From positions 1 through 18,499 of the forward strand of contig DPBN01000217.1 in the NCBI GenBank assembly GCA_003516955.1: 18,499 nt of DNA. The letters are read 5' to 3'. A model generated the notes under the pieces. It saw only the letters and a program-made list of their open reading frames with translations, was not told the DNA's origin and did no database searches. Positions 7,187-14,564 of this stretch are shown one piece after another. This DNA comes from Armatimonadota bacterium. GTDB taxonomy: Bacteria; Armatimonadota; Fimbriimonadia; Fimbriimonadales; Fimbriimonadaceae. The stretch's first letter is position 1; every line of letters begins with the position of its first letter. A program made the position numbers and the translations under genes.

Positions 7187-8497
7187 ATGCATCGTGGGTT
7201 CCAGCGCAGATTCGAGTGGTCCGAATTGGCGGACCGTCGGCGTCGCCTCGCCGAGACCCTCCAGGGCGGGATCGCCATCCTGCAGGGAGCGGGTCCCGTC
7301 GCCACCTTCGACCGGTTTCGTCAGACCAACGAGCTCCTCTATCTTGCGGGCGTCCAAACGCCCCAGGCCTACCTCGTGCTCGATTCCGATGGCAGGTCGG
7401 TGCTCTACCTTCCGCACCAGCCGACGGAGCTGCCGGTGGAGGACCGCGACCTGCTCGCCCAAGACGCCGAGCTGATCCAGACCGTCACCGGGCTCGACGA
7501 GGTGCGGCCGCTGAGCGCCCTGCCCGACGACCTGAGGAGCAAGCGGCTGATCTGGACGCCGTTCGCGCCTCCAGAGACGGCCATGACCAGCCGCGACGTG
7601 CTGCTGCACGCCGAGCGCATGGCCTCGCTCGAACCGTTCGGCCCGTCGTCCTCGCGGCACCGACAGTTCCTGACGGCCCTCGCGGCGGCCTGCCCGCTCG
7701 CCGAGGTGCGCAACCTGACGCCGACCCTGGACGCGATGCGCCTGATCAAGTCCCCGGCCGAGTTGCGCGTGCTCCACGAGGCGGGCCAGCTGAGCGCGGA
7801 GGCCGTCCGCCAAGCGATGCTCCTTTCCCGCCCTGGCATGAACGAGGCCGAGATGGAGGCCGTCGCGTTCTCCGTGTTTCGCAAGGGAGGCGCCCAAGGC
7901 GAGGGGTACAAGACGATCGCCCCGGGAGGGTCGAACATCTGGGACGGACACTACAGCGCGAACAACCAGACCGTCCCGGCCGGCGAGTGGGTCCTGATGG
8001 ACTGCGCTCCGGACCTCGACGGCTACACCAGCGACATCGGCCGGATGTGGCCGGTGGACGGTCAGTATAACTCCTGGCAAAGAGAGCTGTATGGATTCGT
8101 CGTGGACTTCCACGAGGCCACCCTCGCACGGATTCGACCCGGCGTGCTCGCGCAGCAGGTGCTGGACGAGGTGCGCCAGGAGATGGCTCCCCTGCACGAG
8201 CGCACCCGGTGGAGCGAGCAGGCGTTCGAGGAGGCTACGCGCGAGCTGCTGACGTTCCGAGGCACCTTCTCGCACCCGGTGGGCATGGCCGTGCACGACG
8301 TCGGCAACTACTGGAACCAGCCGCTCGAACCGGGCATGGTGTTCACGATCGACCCGATGATCTGGGTCCGCGACCGGAGGCTGTACGTGCGTGTGGAGGA
8401 CACCGTGGCGGTGACCGAGGCAGGCATCGACGTACTGACCGAGGGGCCTCCGCGCTCGCCCGGCGCCGTCGAGGAGTTCCTGGCGGCCCGGGGCTAG
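7187..8497 (+). CDS. M24 family metallopeptidase (aminopeptidase P / Xaa-Pro type)
   Basis: Predicted cytosolic metallopeptidase with the pita-bread fold, probably releasing N-terminal residues before proline. The 436-residue product has an N-terminal creatinase/AMP_N domain (about 1-180) containing FDRFRQTNELLYLAGV and VLYLPHQP, then the M24 domain. Metal-ligand positions can be aligned with E. coli PepP: Asp272 and Asp283 in MDCAPDLDGYTSDIGR, His363 in SHPVGMAVHDVG, and Glu404 in VRVEDTV. The fourth ligand position, normally Glu in FT(V/I)EPG, is Asp389 in FTIDPMIW. His370 in VHDVG is retained. It starts at ATG 7187, nine bases after the HAD stop, with only a weak AGGG site, and probably shares the upstream transcript. 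It converges on msrA with a 4-base CTAG overlap. Confidence 0.88.
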   Translation: MHRGFQRRFEWSELADRRRRLAETLQGGIAILQGAGPVATFDRFRQTNELLYLAGVQTPQAYLVLDSDGRSVLYLPHQPTELPVEDRDLLAQDAELIQTVTGLDEVRPLSALPDDLRSKRLIWTPFAPPETAMTSRDVLLHAERMASLEPFGPSSSRHRQFLTALAAACPLAEVRNLTPTLDAMRLIKSPAELRVLHEAGQLSAEAVRQAMLLSRPGMNEAEMEAVAFSVFRKGGAQGEGYKTIAPGGSNIWDGHYSANNQTVPAGEWVLMDCAPDLDGYTSDIGRMWPVDGQYNSWQRELYGFVVDFHEATLARIRPGVLAQQVLDEVRQEMAPLHERTRWSEQAFEEATRELLTFRGTFSHPVGMAVHDVGNYWNQPLEPGMVFTIDPMIWVRDRRLYVRVEDTVAVTEAGIDVLTEGPPRSPGAVEEFLAARG

Positions 8498-9126
8498 CTC
8501 CGCGGCTTCAGGCGATCGGCGAACTTCTTCCGGAACTCCAGCACCTTGGGTTCGATGACGGCGCTGCAGTACCCGGCGTTCATCCGCATGCGCTGGGAGG
8601 CCGGCGCCTTCTCGAACTTGGCGAAGTAGTCCTGGTGGTACTCCTCCGCGCGCGTGTAGTTGCGCAGGGGCTCGATCGTCGTGACGATCGGTCTCGGCCA
8701 GATCTTCGCCCGCGCGATCTCGTCGCGCACCCGCTCGGCGACCCGCCTTTCCTCCTCGTTCGCATAGAAAACGACCGAGCGGTACTGCGTGCCGTAGTCC
8801 GGCCCTTGGCGGTTCAGCTGGGTGGGGTCGTGCAGGGTGAAGAACAGCCGCAGCAGGTCCTCCCGCGAGACGACCCGAGGGTCGAACACGATCCGCACCA
8901 CCTCCGCGTGGCCGGTGTTCCCGGAGCAGACCTCCTCATAGGTCACCCCGGCTCGGTCGCCGCCGGCGTAACCCGATTCGGCGGACACCACCCCGCGCAG
9001 CTCGTCGAACATCGCCTCGAGGCACCAGAAGCAGCCCCCACCGACCACGAGGGCCTCCGTCTTCGGGCTCTGCGGCTCGGAGGCGCCGGAAACCGCGGCA
9101 AGGAAAGCCAGGCTCGCAAGGAACAT
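8494..9126 (-). CDS. msrA: Peptide methionine-S-sulfoxide reductase MsrA, probably exported
   Basis: Reduces the S epimer of methionine sulfoxide in oxidised proteins. The catalytic motif GCFWC lies at residues 31-35 with Cys32 as the nucleophile, followed by GYAGG. The tail has YHQDYFAKFEK, then GYCSAVIEPKVLEFRKKF, whose Cys is the likely resolving residue in this MsrA subtype. The 210-residue protein begins with a hydrophobic stretch (MFLASLAFLAAVSGASE) that looks like a short signal peptide, so it may repair envelope proteins. The frame is open further upstream to 9300, but that extension overlaps the divergent membrane-protein gene and is not MsrA-like. ATG at 9126 has AGGAAG just upstream. 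Its stop shares CTAG with the stop of the M24 peptidase. Confidence 0.9.
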   Translation of the reverse strand: MFLASLAFLAAVSGASEPQSPKTEALVVGGGCFWCLEAMFDELRGVVSAESGYAGGDRAGVTYEEVCSGNTGHAEVVRIVFDPRVVSREDLLRLFFTLHDPTQLNRQGPDYGTQYRSVVFYANEEERRVAERVRDEIARAKIWPRPIVTTIEPLRNYTRAEEYHQDYFAKFEKAPASQRMRMNAGYCSAVIEPKVLEFRKKFADRLKPRS

Positions 9127-9127
9127 A

Positions 9128-10438
9128 ATGCTTCCTACGATGGCCAGGCCTGCGGGTTCCTGCGTCCTGCCCGGAGCCTCGGGCGCCCTGCGCTGGGGGA
9201 TCGCCCTGGCGCTATTGCACGCCGCCCTGGCGATGGCTTTCGCGATCCTGACCCCGTACCGGGAGGCCGGATGGGTGGCCGATCGGCGCCTGCCGGACAT
9301 CGGTGCGCCCGACGAGGACGCCCACGTGCGCTACGTGCAGCACCTGCTCGACGGGCGCGGGGTGCCCAGCCTGAGCAACCTCCAGGCCCTGCCGACCTAC
9401 GAGGCCCACCAGCCGCCGACGTTCTACGCCCTGGCGGCTGGCTGGGCGGCGCTCCTGGGCCAGCGGGATCTGAGCCGCAAGGAGGCGGGGATGGCGCTGC
9501 GGCTGTTCGACGCCGTGCTCGGGGCCGCGGGGGTCCTCGGCGCGGCTTTCTGCGGAATCTGGGGGTATCGGAGCCGGACGATCGCCCTCGGTGCGGCCGC
9601 CGTCGCCGCGCTGCTGCCGATGAACGCAGCCTTGAGCGGAGCGGTTTCGAACGACCCGATCCTGATCGCTGCGGGCGCGTGGACGCTGGCCCTCTCGCTC
9701 TTGGGGGCGCAACGGGGCTGGACCCTCCGGCTCGGCCTCGCCGCCGGGGCCGTCGCCGGCCTCGGGATCGCGTGCAAGACGTCCGGCCTCTGCCTCCTGG
9801 CGCCGCTGGCCGCCTCGCTGATCCTCGTCAGGCCGCCTGCGGGGGTGTGGATCGCCGCGCTTGGGATGGCCTTGCTCCTCCCCGCGCCGTTCTGGATCCG
9901 CAATGCCGTGCTGTACGGCGATCCGCTCCTGATCCGCACGTTCGCGGTTCTCTCTGCGCGGGACGCGCTCGACCCGGGCACGTTCCAGAGCGTCGGCTCG
10001 GCGCTTCGCTGGCTGGTGGTGGTCACCCAGTACACCGCACGAAGCTTCTTCGGGATGTTCGGCTACGCGGCCATCGAGCTGCCTTGGCCCGTGGTGGGCG
10101 CTGGAGTCCTGCTGCTCGGGCTTACCGTCCTGGGCTTCGCGCGCGCCCGCCGGGAGGCGTCAGATCCCATGACGGACCGCTCCGACCGCATCGCGCTTTG
10201 GTTCGTGCTGGCGGCCGTGGTCCTATACGCGCGCTGGAACCTCGGGCACTTCCAGCCGCAGGCCCGCTACCTGTTCCCCGCGCTCGCCGCGGTCGGCCTG
10301 GTGGCGGCAAGGGGAGCCGAGCGCCTGCTCGGCGAGCGGGCGTGGGTCGCGATCGCGCTCTGCCTCGCGGCCATGGACGCTGTGGCCTTGGCCTCGCTTC
10401 CCGCAGCCTTCGAGGCCATGCGGCGACCGCCCGGCTAG
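9128..10438 (+). CDS. Polytopic membrane protein, GT39/DUF2142-like glycosyltransferase
   Basis: A 436-residue integral membrane protein with roughly ten or more hydrophobic segments, the first at about 22-44. After it comes a periplasm-type loop with PDIGAPDEDAHVRYVQHLLD and then YEAHQPPTFYALAAGW. The Asp-Glu-Asp-His followed by HQPP pattern matches the first loop of DUF2142 and dolichyl-phosphate-mannose/ArnT-like (GT-C) glycosyltransferases, where the acidic residues bind the lipid-linked sugar. A late GHFQPQARYLFP segment before the last helices is also typical. It probably transfers a sugar from a polyprenyl-phosphate donor to an envelope acceptor; donor and acceptor are unknown. ATG at 9128 follows AAGGA at 5 bases; ATG at 9140 has no such site. 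Its start lies one base from the msrA start on the other strand. Confidence 0.7.
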   Translation: MLPTMARPAGSCVLPGASGALRWGIALALLHAALAMAFAILTPYREAGWVADRRLPDIGAPDEDAHVRYVQHLLDGRGVPSLSNLQALPTYEAHQPPTFYALAAGWAALLGQRDLSRKEAGMALRLFDAVLGAAGVLGAAFCGIWGYRSRTIALGAAAVAALLPMNAALSGAVSNDPILIAAGAWTLALSLLGAQRGWTLRLGLAAGAVAGLGIACKTSGLCLLAPLAASLILVRPPAGVWIAALGMALLLPAPFWIRNAVLYGDPLLIRTFAVLSARDALDPGTFQSVGSALRWLVVVTQYTARSFFGMFGYAAIELPWPVVGAGVLLLGLTVLGFARARREASDPMTDRSDRIALWFVLAAVVLYARWNLGHFQPQARYLFPALAAVGLVAARGAERLLGERAWVAIALCLAAMDAVALASLPAAFEAMRRPPG

Positions 10439-12198
10439 AAGCCCCCGATGTCGGCCCTCAGCCGCTCCTCGGCCTCCTCGTTGCTCAGGCCGAACCGGTG
10501 TCGGTACACGGCCAAGCCCACCGCGGGAGGGTACTTCTGGTCGGCCTTCATGCGCGGCTCGATGTACTCGATCACTTCGAAGAGCAACCGGCAGGCCTGC
10601 TCGTAACCCAAGCCGGTCAGGCGCGCGATGTAGCGCGTCGAGCGGTCGATCAGCTTGAGGTTGCTCGGCACCACCCACACCATCGTGTTGCCCATGACGC
10701 GCCCGAGCCGAACCATCGTGCAGGTGGACATCGCGTTCAGCGCCATCTTGGCGGCGCAGCGTGCCAAGCCGTGCAGCAAGAGGTCGGCATCGGGGACGGG
10801 CACGTGCACCATCAGCGGCTCCGTCGGCGGGTCCACGTCGCCCACGGCGATGCCGGCCACCTTCGCGCCCTTGATCTTCGCGAGCGAGAGCTGGCTGGTC
10901 TGGAAGTCCCCGCGGTCCAACGCGCCGAAGATGCCGACGGCGCCGTCGCCGGGCCGGTACGGGCGGTCCGGCAGCCCATCGATGCCGATGCGGAAGCGCA
11001 TCAGGTCGTCCACGCCGATGCGGCGCACGATGGCGATGGTGCGCTCCGCCTTGTCCGGCGGAAGCATCGCGCGGATATCGTCGTCGGACCAAGCCACGCA
11101 GCGCGGTTCCCTCTGGAGGATATGCCGCCAGGCTTGTGGCGAATGCGGCTCCGGCACGTAAAGGAACGACCAGGACTCGGCCGCCTGGAGGTCGTCGTAA
11201 CGGCGGTACGGCGGCGTGCAGAACGTGGGCGATCGCTCCGTGGTGTCCGTCAGCACGTCGATGCCCAGGCAGTCGGCCAGATAGTTGACCCTTCCGCCCG
11301 CGCGGTAGATCCCCTCCTCCATCTCCACCAGCTCGGCCAGCGGCCCGCGGACGTCCTCCGACGACAGCGTGTCCAGCACCCGCTCCAGGCCGGCCAGGAA
11401 GCGCTGCGGAACGCCCTCGAACGGCTTGCCGAGCAGGCGCCGCACCGCCATCTCCAGCACCGTCGAAAGCACCGCCAGTTGGATCGTGGTCGCCTGCATG
11501 CGCGTCGAGCCGGAGATCGCCATGGGGCCGGTCGTCAGGTTCAGCTTCTCGATCCTCGGCTCCTCGATCACCTCCCGGCTGCGCCGCACGTGCGCGCACA
11601 GCACCTCGTCGGGGTTGTTGTAGACGAACACGGTGTCCGCGCCCGCCTCCAGCGCCTGCCAGGCGGTGCCGATCACGAACGAGGTCTCTCCGCCCTCGGT
11701 GATGGCGAACGCCATGTCTCCCGGACCCACGCCGAGGTCGGCGATCTGCCGGCGCCCGAACTGCGTGAAATCCTCGAAGCCCTCGACCGCCTTGATCAGC
11801 GCGAAGTCGCCCCCCGCCATCACGCTGAACGTGCGGTCCTCATAGTCCGCCCGGCCGACGGATCTCCAGAAGGAGCGCCACATCGCGTCCAGCAGGATGC
11901 TGAGGCGGCCCGTGGAGCCACAGCCGGTGAAAAACACCTTGCCCCCGCCGGCGACGCTGCGGGCGACCCTCTCCGACAGGCCCAGAGCCCGGCCGGACTC
12001 GACGAATCTGCGGTAGCCGTCCAGCACGTCCCGGTCCACCTGGAACAGCAAGCCGAGGGCCTCGGCGGTGCTGCGCTTGGCGACCTCGCTCAGGTTCGCC
12101 GTGACCGGGTGGCTCGACTCGGTGACGAGGACGCCGAGCTGGAACTGATCGGCGATGGCAAGGAACTCCCTGGCGCGCGCGTCGGATGACTCGGACAT
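10435..12198 (-). CDS. Double-SIS sugar-phosphate-binding protein, MurQ/GCKR-like
   Basis: A 587-residue protein related to N-acetylmuramic acid 6-phosphate etherase (MurQ, about 300 residues), but twice its size, like the animal glucokinase regulatory protein with its two SIS domains. The first SIS domain has TGCGSTGRL (about 91-99), VMAGGDFALIKAVEGFED (about 127-144), ITEGGETSFVIG and GPMAISGSTRMQA (about 225-237), each aligning with MurQ motifs. The C-terminal half has a MurQ-like tail: KMALNAMSTCTMVRLGRV, then SNLKLIDRSTRYIARLTGL. In MurQ, LDAxE follows the first glycine loop and its Glu (Glu83) is catalytic. Here the segment reads LLDAMWRS, with Met/Trp instead, so etherase activity is doubtful and a binding or regulatory role is more likely. 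ATG at 12198 follows GGGGGA at 6 bases. Confidence 0.78.
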   Translation of the reverse strand: MSESSDARAREFLAIADQFQLGVLVTESSHPVTANLSEVAKRSTAEALGLLFQVDRDVLDGYRRFVESGRALGLSERVARSVAGGGKVFFTGCGSTGRLSILLDAMWRSFWRSVGRADYEDRTFSVMAGGDFALIKAVEGFEDFTQFGRRQIADLGVGPGDMAFAITEGGETSFVIGTAWQALEAGADTVFVYNNPDEVLCAHVRRSREVIEEPRIEKLNLTTGPMAISGSTRMQATTIQLAVLSTVLEMAVRRLLGKPFEGVPQRFLAGLERVLDTLSSEDVRGPLAELVEMEEGIYRAGGRVNYLADCLGIDVLTDTTERSPTFCTPPYRRYDDLQAAESWSFLYVPEPHSPQAWRHILQREPRCVAWSDDDIRAMLPPDKAERTIAIVRRIGVDDLMRFRIGIDGLPDRPYRPGDGAVGIFGALDRGDFQTSQLSLAKIKGAKVAGIAVGDVDPPTEPLMVHVPVPDADLLLHGLARCAAKMALNAMSTCTMVRLGRVMGNTMVWVVPSNLKLIDRSTRYIARLTGLGYEQACRLLFEVIEYIEPRMKADQKYPPAVGLAVYRHRFGLSNEEAEERLRADIGGF

Positions 12199-12267
12199 CG
12201 ACAATCCCCCCTTGGATGCAGGTTGAGTATGCCCGATGGGGGTTCCGGCTCGGCTACCGCGGCCGCG

Positions 12268-13068
12268 TCACTTGCCCGCCTTCGGCTTGATCTCCTCGGC
12301 CTCCCAGGGTAGGGGAACCTGAGGCTGGAACGTCCGCGAATCCTTCTTGATGCGGTCCTGGATCCGCCGGATCCGGGCGGCGTCGTCCGGGTGCGTGCTC
12401 AGAAACTCCGGGGGCTTGCCTCCCGACGTCGCCTTGCGGAGGATCTCGAAGACGTCGACCATGCCCTGCGGGTTGAAGCCCGCGGCGGTCATGAGGTCGT
12501 AGCCCACCATGTCCGCCTCGGTCTCGTGCTTGCGGCTGTAGGGCAGGGTGAACAGCAGGTCGTCGGCGACGCCGGCCACGTCGAACGCCGCCCGGTCGGC
12601 GCGGAAGATCATCAGCAGCGCCGTCAGCCCGAGCTTGCGCTTCTGGTTGTCGGCGTAGGCGCTGGCCCAGTGCTGGCGGATCGCGTGGGTGATCTCGTGC
12701 GACAGAACCGCGGCGACCTGGTCCTCCGTCCCCAGCTTCTTCAGCAGGCCCGTGTAGAAGAAGACGGGCCCGCCGGGGAGGGCGAAGGCGTTGACCTCCT
12801 TGCTGTCGATGACGTCGAACGAGAACTTCCAAGGCTTCAAGTCGGCCTCGGGAAGCTGCTTCAGGATTCGGGCGGCCACTCGCCGGAGCAGAACCACGTG
12901 GGGATCGTTCTCCGGGAGGACCTTCTCCTTCTTGCGAAGCTCGCCCGCCGCCCGCTGGCCCAGCTGCACCTGCTCGTCCTTGCTCGGGCGGAACATATCG
13001 GCGCGCGCCGACTCGGCCCCTCCGAGCAGGGCGGCCAACAGCGCGAATGCCAGACCGAGGCGCCTCAC
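12268..13068 (-). CDS. Secreted M48 family metallopeptidase (BepA/LoiP-like)
   Basis: Zinc endopeptidase expected in the periplasm, where single-domain M48B/C enzymes act in envelope protein quality control. The 266-residue product starts with a signal peptide (MRRLGLAFALLAALLGGAES, predicted cleavage after ARA at about 23). The zinc site is HEITH at 124-128 with third ligand Glu184 in HETEADMVGY. EFLSTHPDDAARI (221-233) is the conserved substrate-groove His region of this group, and VNAFALPGGPVFFYTGLL (92-109) is also characteristic. Unlike BepA it has no TPR domain. The GTG at 13068 has AAGG upstream and overlaps the stop of the upstream gene as GTGA, so the two are translationally coupled. 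Confidence 0.9.
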   Translation of the reverse strand: MRRLGLAFALLAALLGGAESARADMFRPSKDEQVQLGQRAAGELRKKEKVLPENDPHVVLLRRVAARILKQLPEADLKPWKFSFDVIDSKEVNAFALPGGPVFFYTGLLKKLGTEDQVAAVLSHEITHAIRQHWASAYADNQKRKLGLTALLMIFRADRAAFDVAGVADDLLFTLPYSRKHETEADMVGYDLMTAAGFNPQGMVDVFEILRKATSGGKPPEFLSTHPDDAARIRRIQDRIKKDSRTFQPQVPLPWEAEEIKPKAGK

Positions 13069-13646
13069 CCCATCACCTTTCTATACGCGCGGACCTGATG
13101 GGGGTGTTTGTGGGGCAGGGACTGACGGAAGCTCGGCTCGTCCCTCCAGAACGCCAGGCCCACCACCTCCTCGCGCAGCGCGGAGTTTCGGCCGATGGCG
13201 CAGCCGAGGAATCCAGGGAGGAACGACAGCTCGCTGAAGATCCGGTCGAGCTCGTCCACCAAGTCCGACCCGTACCCTGGGTCGGCGGTCCGGAAGCTGA
13301 CCGAGACCACCGTGCCGAGCGGAAAGAGACAGGGCGCCGGCCCCCAGAACGACACCAGCCTGGTCCGCCGGACGTCCGGCGGATCGCAGACGCGCTTCAT
13401 CGACTCGACCAGCGGCCCGGCCTCCGTGGTGGCCTTCAGACCCTCGTCCGCCGACCGGTCGTCGTCGAACAGCAGGAGCATCAGGAAGTCCTCCGGATCT
13501 TCGGTGCTCTCCCAGACGGTCATCGATCGGTAGCCCCGGACATCCCGCAGCACCATGCAGTTCTTTCGGTGGTACTCGCGGAGGGTCTCGTGGTCCTCGG
13601 GGCACACGCGGGCTCGGATGACCAAGGCCGTTCCACAGTCCGGCAT
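13065..13646 (-). CDS. Tandem antibiotic-biosynthesis-monooxygenase-like (dimeric alpha-beta barrel) protein
   Basis: A 193-residue protein that looks like two ferredoxin-like alpha-beta barrel repeats. The second half reads TVVSVSFRTADPG, then FLPGFLGCAIGRN and VVGLAFWRDEPSFRQSLPH, the usual strand-helix-PGF-strand-FWxDExSF pattern of ABM domains. The first half (TALVIRARVCPEDHETLREY, then MTVWESTEDPEDFLMLLLFD) appears to be a diverged copy. ABM domains include quinone-forming monooxygenases and haem-degrading enzymes, but many have no known reaction and I see no residues that settle it. The start is uncertain: ATG at 13646, 13661 or 13664 are all possible and none has a well-spaced Shine-Dalgarno. 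It is coupled to the M48 gene by a 4-base overlap and diverges from the MlaE-type gene, 52 bases away. Confidence 0.65.
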   Translation of the reverse strand: MPDCGTALVIRARVCPEDHETLREYHRKNCMVLRDVRGYRSMTVWESTEDPEDFLMLLLFDDDRSADEGLKATTEAGPLVESMKRVCDPPDVRRTRLVSFWGPAPCLFPLGTVVSVSFRTADPGYGSDLVDELDRIFSELSFLPGFLGCAIGRNSALREEVVGLAFWRDEPSFRQSLPHKHPHQVRAYRKVMG

Positions 13647-13698
13647 GGCTCCATTGTGCATCATCCGGTTCGGGGCCTGGAAGGTATCGTGGAGACCG

Positions 13699-14466
13699 AT
13701 GGCCGTCCGCGCCACCGCCCTCTGGAACCCGATCGAGGCCGCGCTCACGTTCGTGGGCGAGTGCGCGCTGATCCTCTGGGACGCCCTCAGGCGTCTCGGC
13801 CGCCAGCCCGTCGAGCTGGGGGAGACCGTGCAACAGATGGCGTTCCTCGGGGTGGCGAGCGTGCCGATCGTCGCCCTGACGACGTTCTTCTCGGGCGCGG
13901 TGCTGTCGCTGTACACTTCGGAGCTGCTTCTCCGATACGGGGCGGGGGCGTTCGTGGGCGCGACGGTCGCGCTCTCCGTGTGCCGGGAGATCGGTCCGGT
14001 GCTGGCGGGGATCATGGTGGCGGCGCGGTGCGGCTCGGCCATGGCGGCGCAGATCGGCACGATGGCCGTCACCGAGCAGATCGACGCTCTGAGGATGCTG
14101 TCGGTCCACCCGACCAACTACCTGGTGATCCCGCGGCTGGCGGCCGCCGTGACCATGCTGCCGGTGCTGGCCCTGGTGGGGATGTACGCGGGGGTGCTGG
14201 GCGGATGGCTGGTGGCCGTGGCCGGCGGTGTGCCCAGCGGCCAGTTCCTGCAGTCGGTGCAGAGCTTCGTGGAGCCTTGGGACTTCGTCGGCGGGTTGCT
14301 GAAGACGCCGGTCTTTGGGCTGATCGTGGCGCTGGTGGCCTGCCAGCAGGGCCTGCGCACCCAGGGAGGGGCGGTCGGCGTCGGCCGGGCCACCACCAAC
14401 ACCGTCGTGATCTCGATGGTGCTGGTGTACGTCGCGAACTACTTTCTTGCTGAGCTTCTGTTTTGA
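13699..14466 (+). CDS. mlaE: MlaE/YrbE-family ABC transporter permease
   Basis: Inner-membrane permease of the MCE/Mla type, which moves phospholipids or other lipids between the membranes of diderm bacteria together with an ATPase (MlaF) and an MCE protein (MlaD). The 255-residue product has the family length, five to six hydrophobic segments and the signature central region: YGAGAFVGATVALSVCREIG, then PVLAGIMVAARCGSAMAAQI, then GTMAVTEQIDALRMLSVHP and NYLVIPRLAA. A later GLIVALVACQQGLRTQGGAVGVGRATT is also typical. ATG at 13699 has GGAG 4 bases upstream. Neither MlaF nor MlaD follows: the next gene is an unrelated PEP-CTERM protein after a possible terminator, so the partners must be elsewhere. 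Confidence 0.9.
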   Translation: MAVRATALWNPIEAALTFVGECALILWDALRRLGRQPVELGETVQQMAFLGVASVPIVALTTFFSGAVLSLYTSELLLRYGAGAFVGATVALSVCREIGPVLAGIMVAARCGSAMAAQIGTMAVTEQIDALRMLSVHPTNYLVIPRLAAAVTMLPVLALVGMYAGVLGGWLVAVAGGVPSGQFLQSVQSFVEPWDFVGGLLKTPVFGLIVALVACQQGLRTQGGAVGVGRATTNTVVISMVLVYVANYFLAELLF

Positions 14467-14491
14467 ACGGAGTTGGCATCGGGCCCGAGAC

Positions 14492-14526
14492 CCCCGCAAA
14501 AATACCTGTTTTTCACGGGGTTTAAT
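14492..14526 (+). terminator. Possible intrinsic terminator after mlaE
   Basis: CCCCG (14492-14496) pairs with CGGGG (14516-14520). Inside, after a 2x2 mismatch, an A-run pairs with a T-run around a short loop, and TTTAAT follows at 14521-14526. The stem is imperfect and the T-tract short, so confidence is modest. The position, 26 bases after the mlaE stop and before the promoter region of the next gene, fits. Confidence 0.4.
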
Positions 14527-14558
14527 CGGCTTGTCAGCCCATTTCCAAGCAAGCTTGA

Positions 14559-14564
14559 TAGACT
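14559..14564 (+). promoter_or_regulatory. Candidate -10 box for the PEP-CTERM gene
   Basis: TAGACT in CTTGATAGACTAGAGTAC lies about 66 bases before the start codon. GATAGACTAG is identical to the 10-mer upstream of korD (1773-1782). TTGTCA at 14531-14536 resembles a -35 box but is 22 bases from TAGACT. It is 18 bases from the overlapping TTGATA (14555-14560), so the exact element is uncertain. Confidence 0.35.

Noticed and set aside
9127..9300. A longer msrA start upstream of 9126
   Set aside because: The extension would overlap the divergent membrane-protein gene by over 170 bases, is not MsrA-like, and would bury the hydrophobic signal-like segment that starts at 9126.
8209..12189. A 1326-codon open frame on the plus strand crossing four genes
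   Set aside because: It overlaps, out of frame or antisense, the M24 peptidase, msrA, the membrane protein and the double-SIS gene, all of which have clear family motifs. The translation is low-complexity Arg/Ala/Gly-rich, as expected from GC-rich shadow frames.
14473..14490. A sigma-54-like site (TGGCAT) upstream of the PEP-CTERM gene
   Set aside because: TGGCAT resembles the -24 element, but no TTGC follows at the -12 spacing (the bases are CCGAG), so the pair is incomplete.
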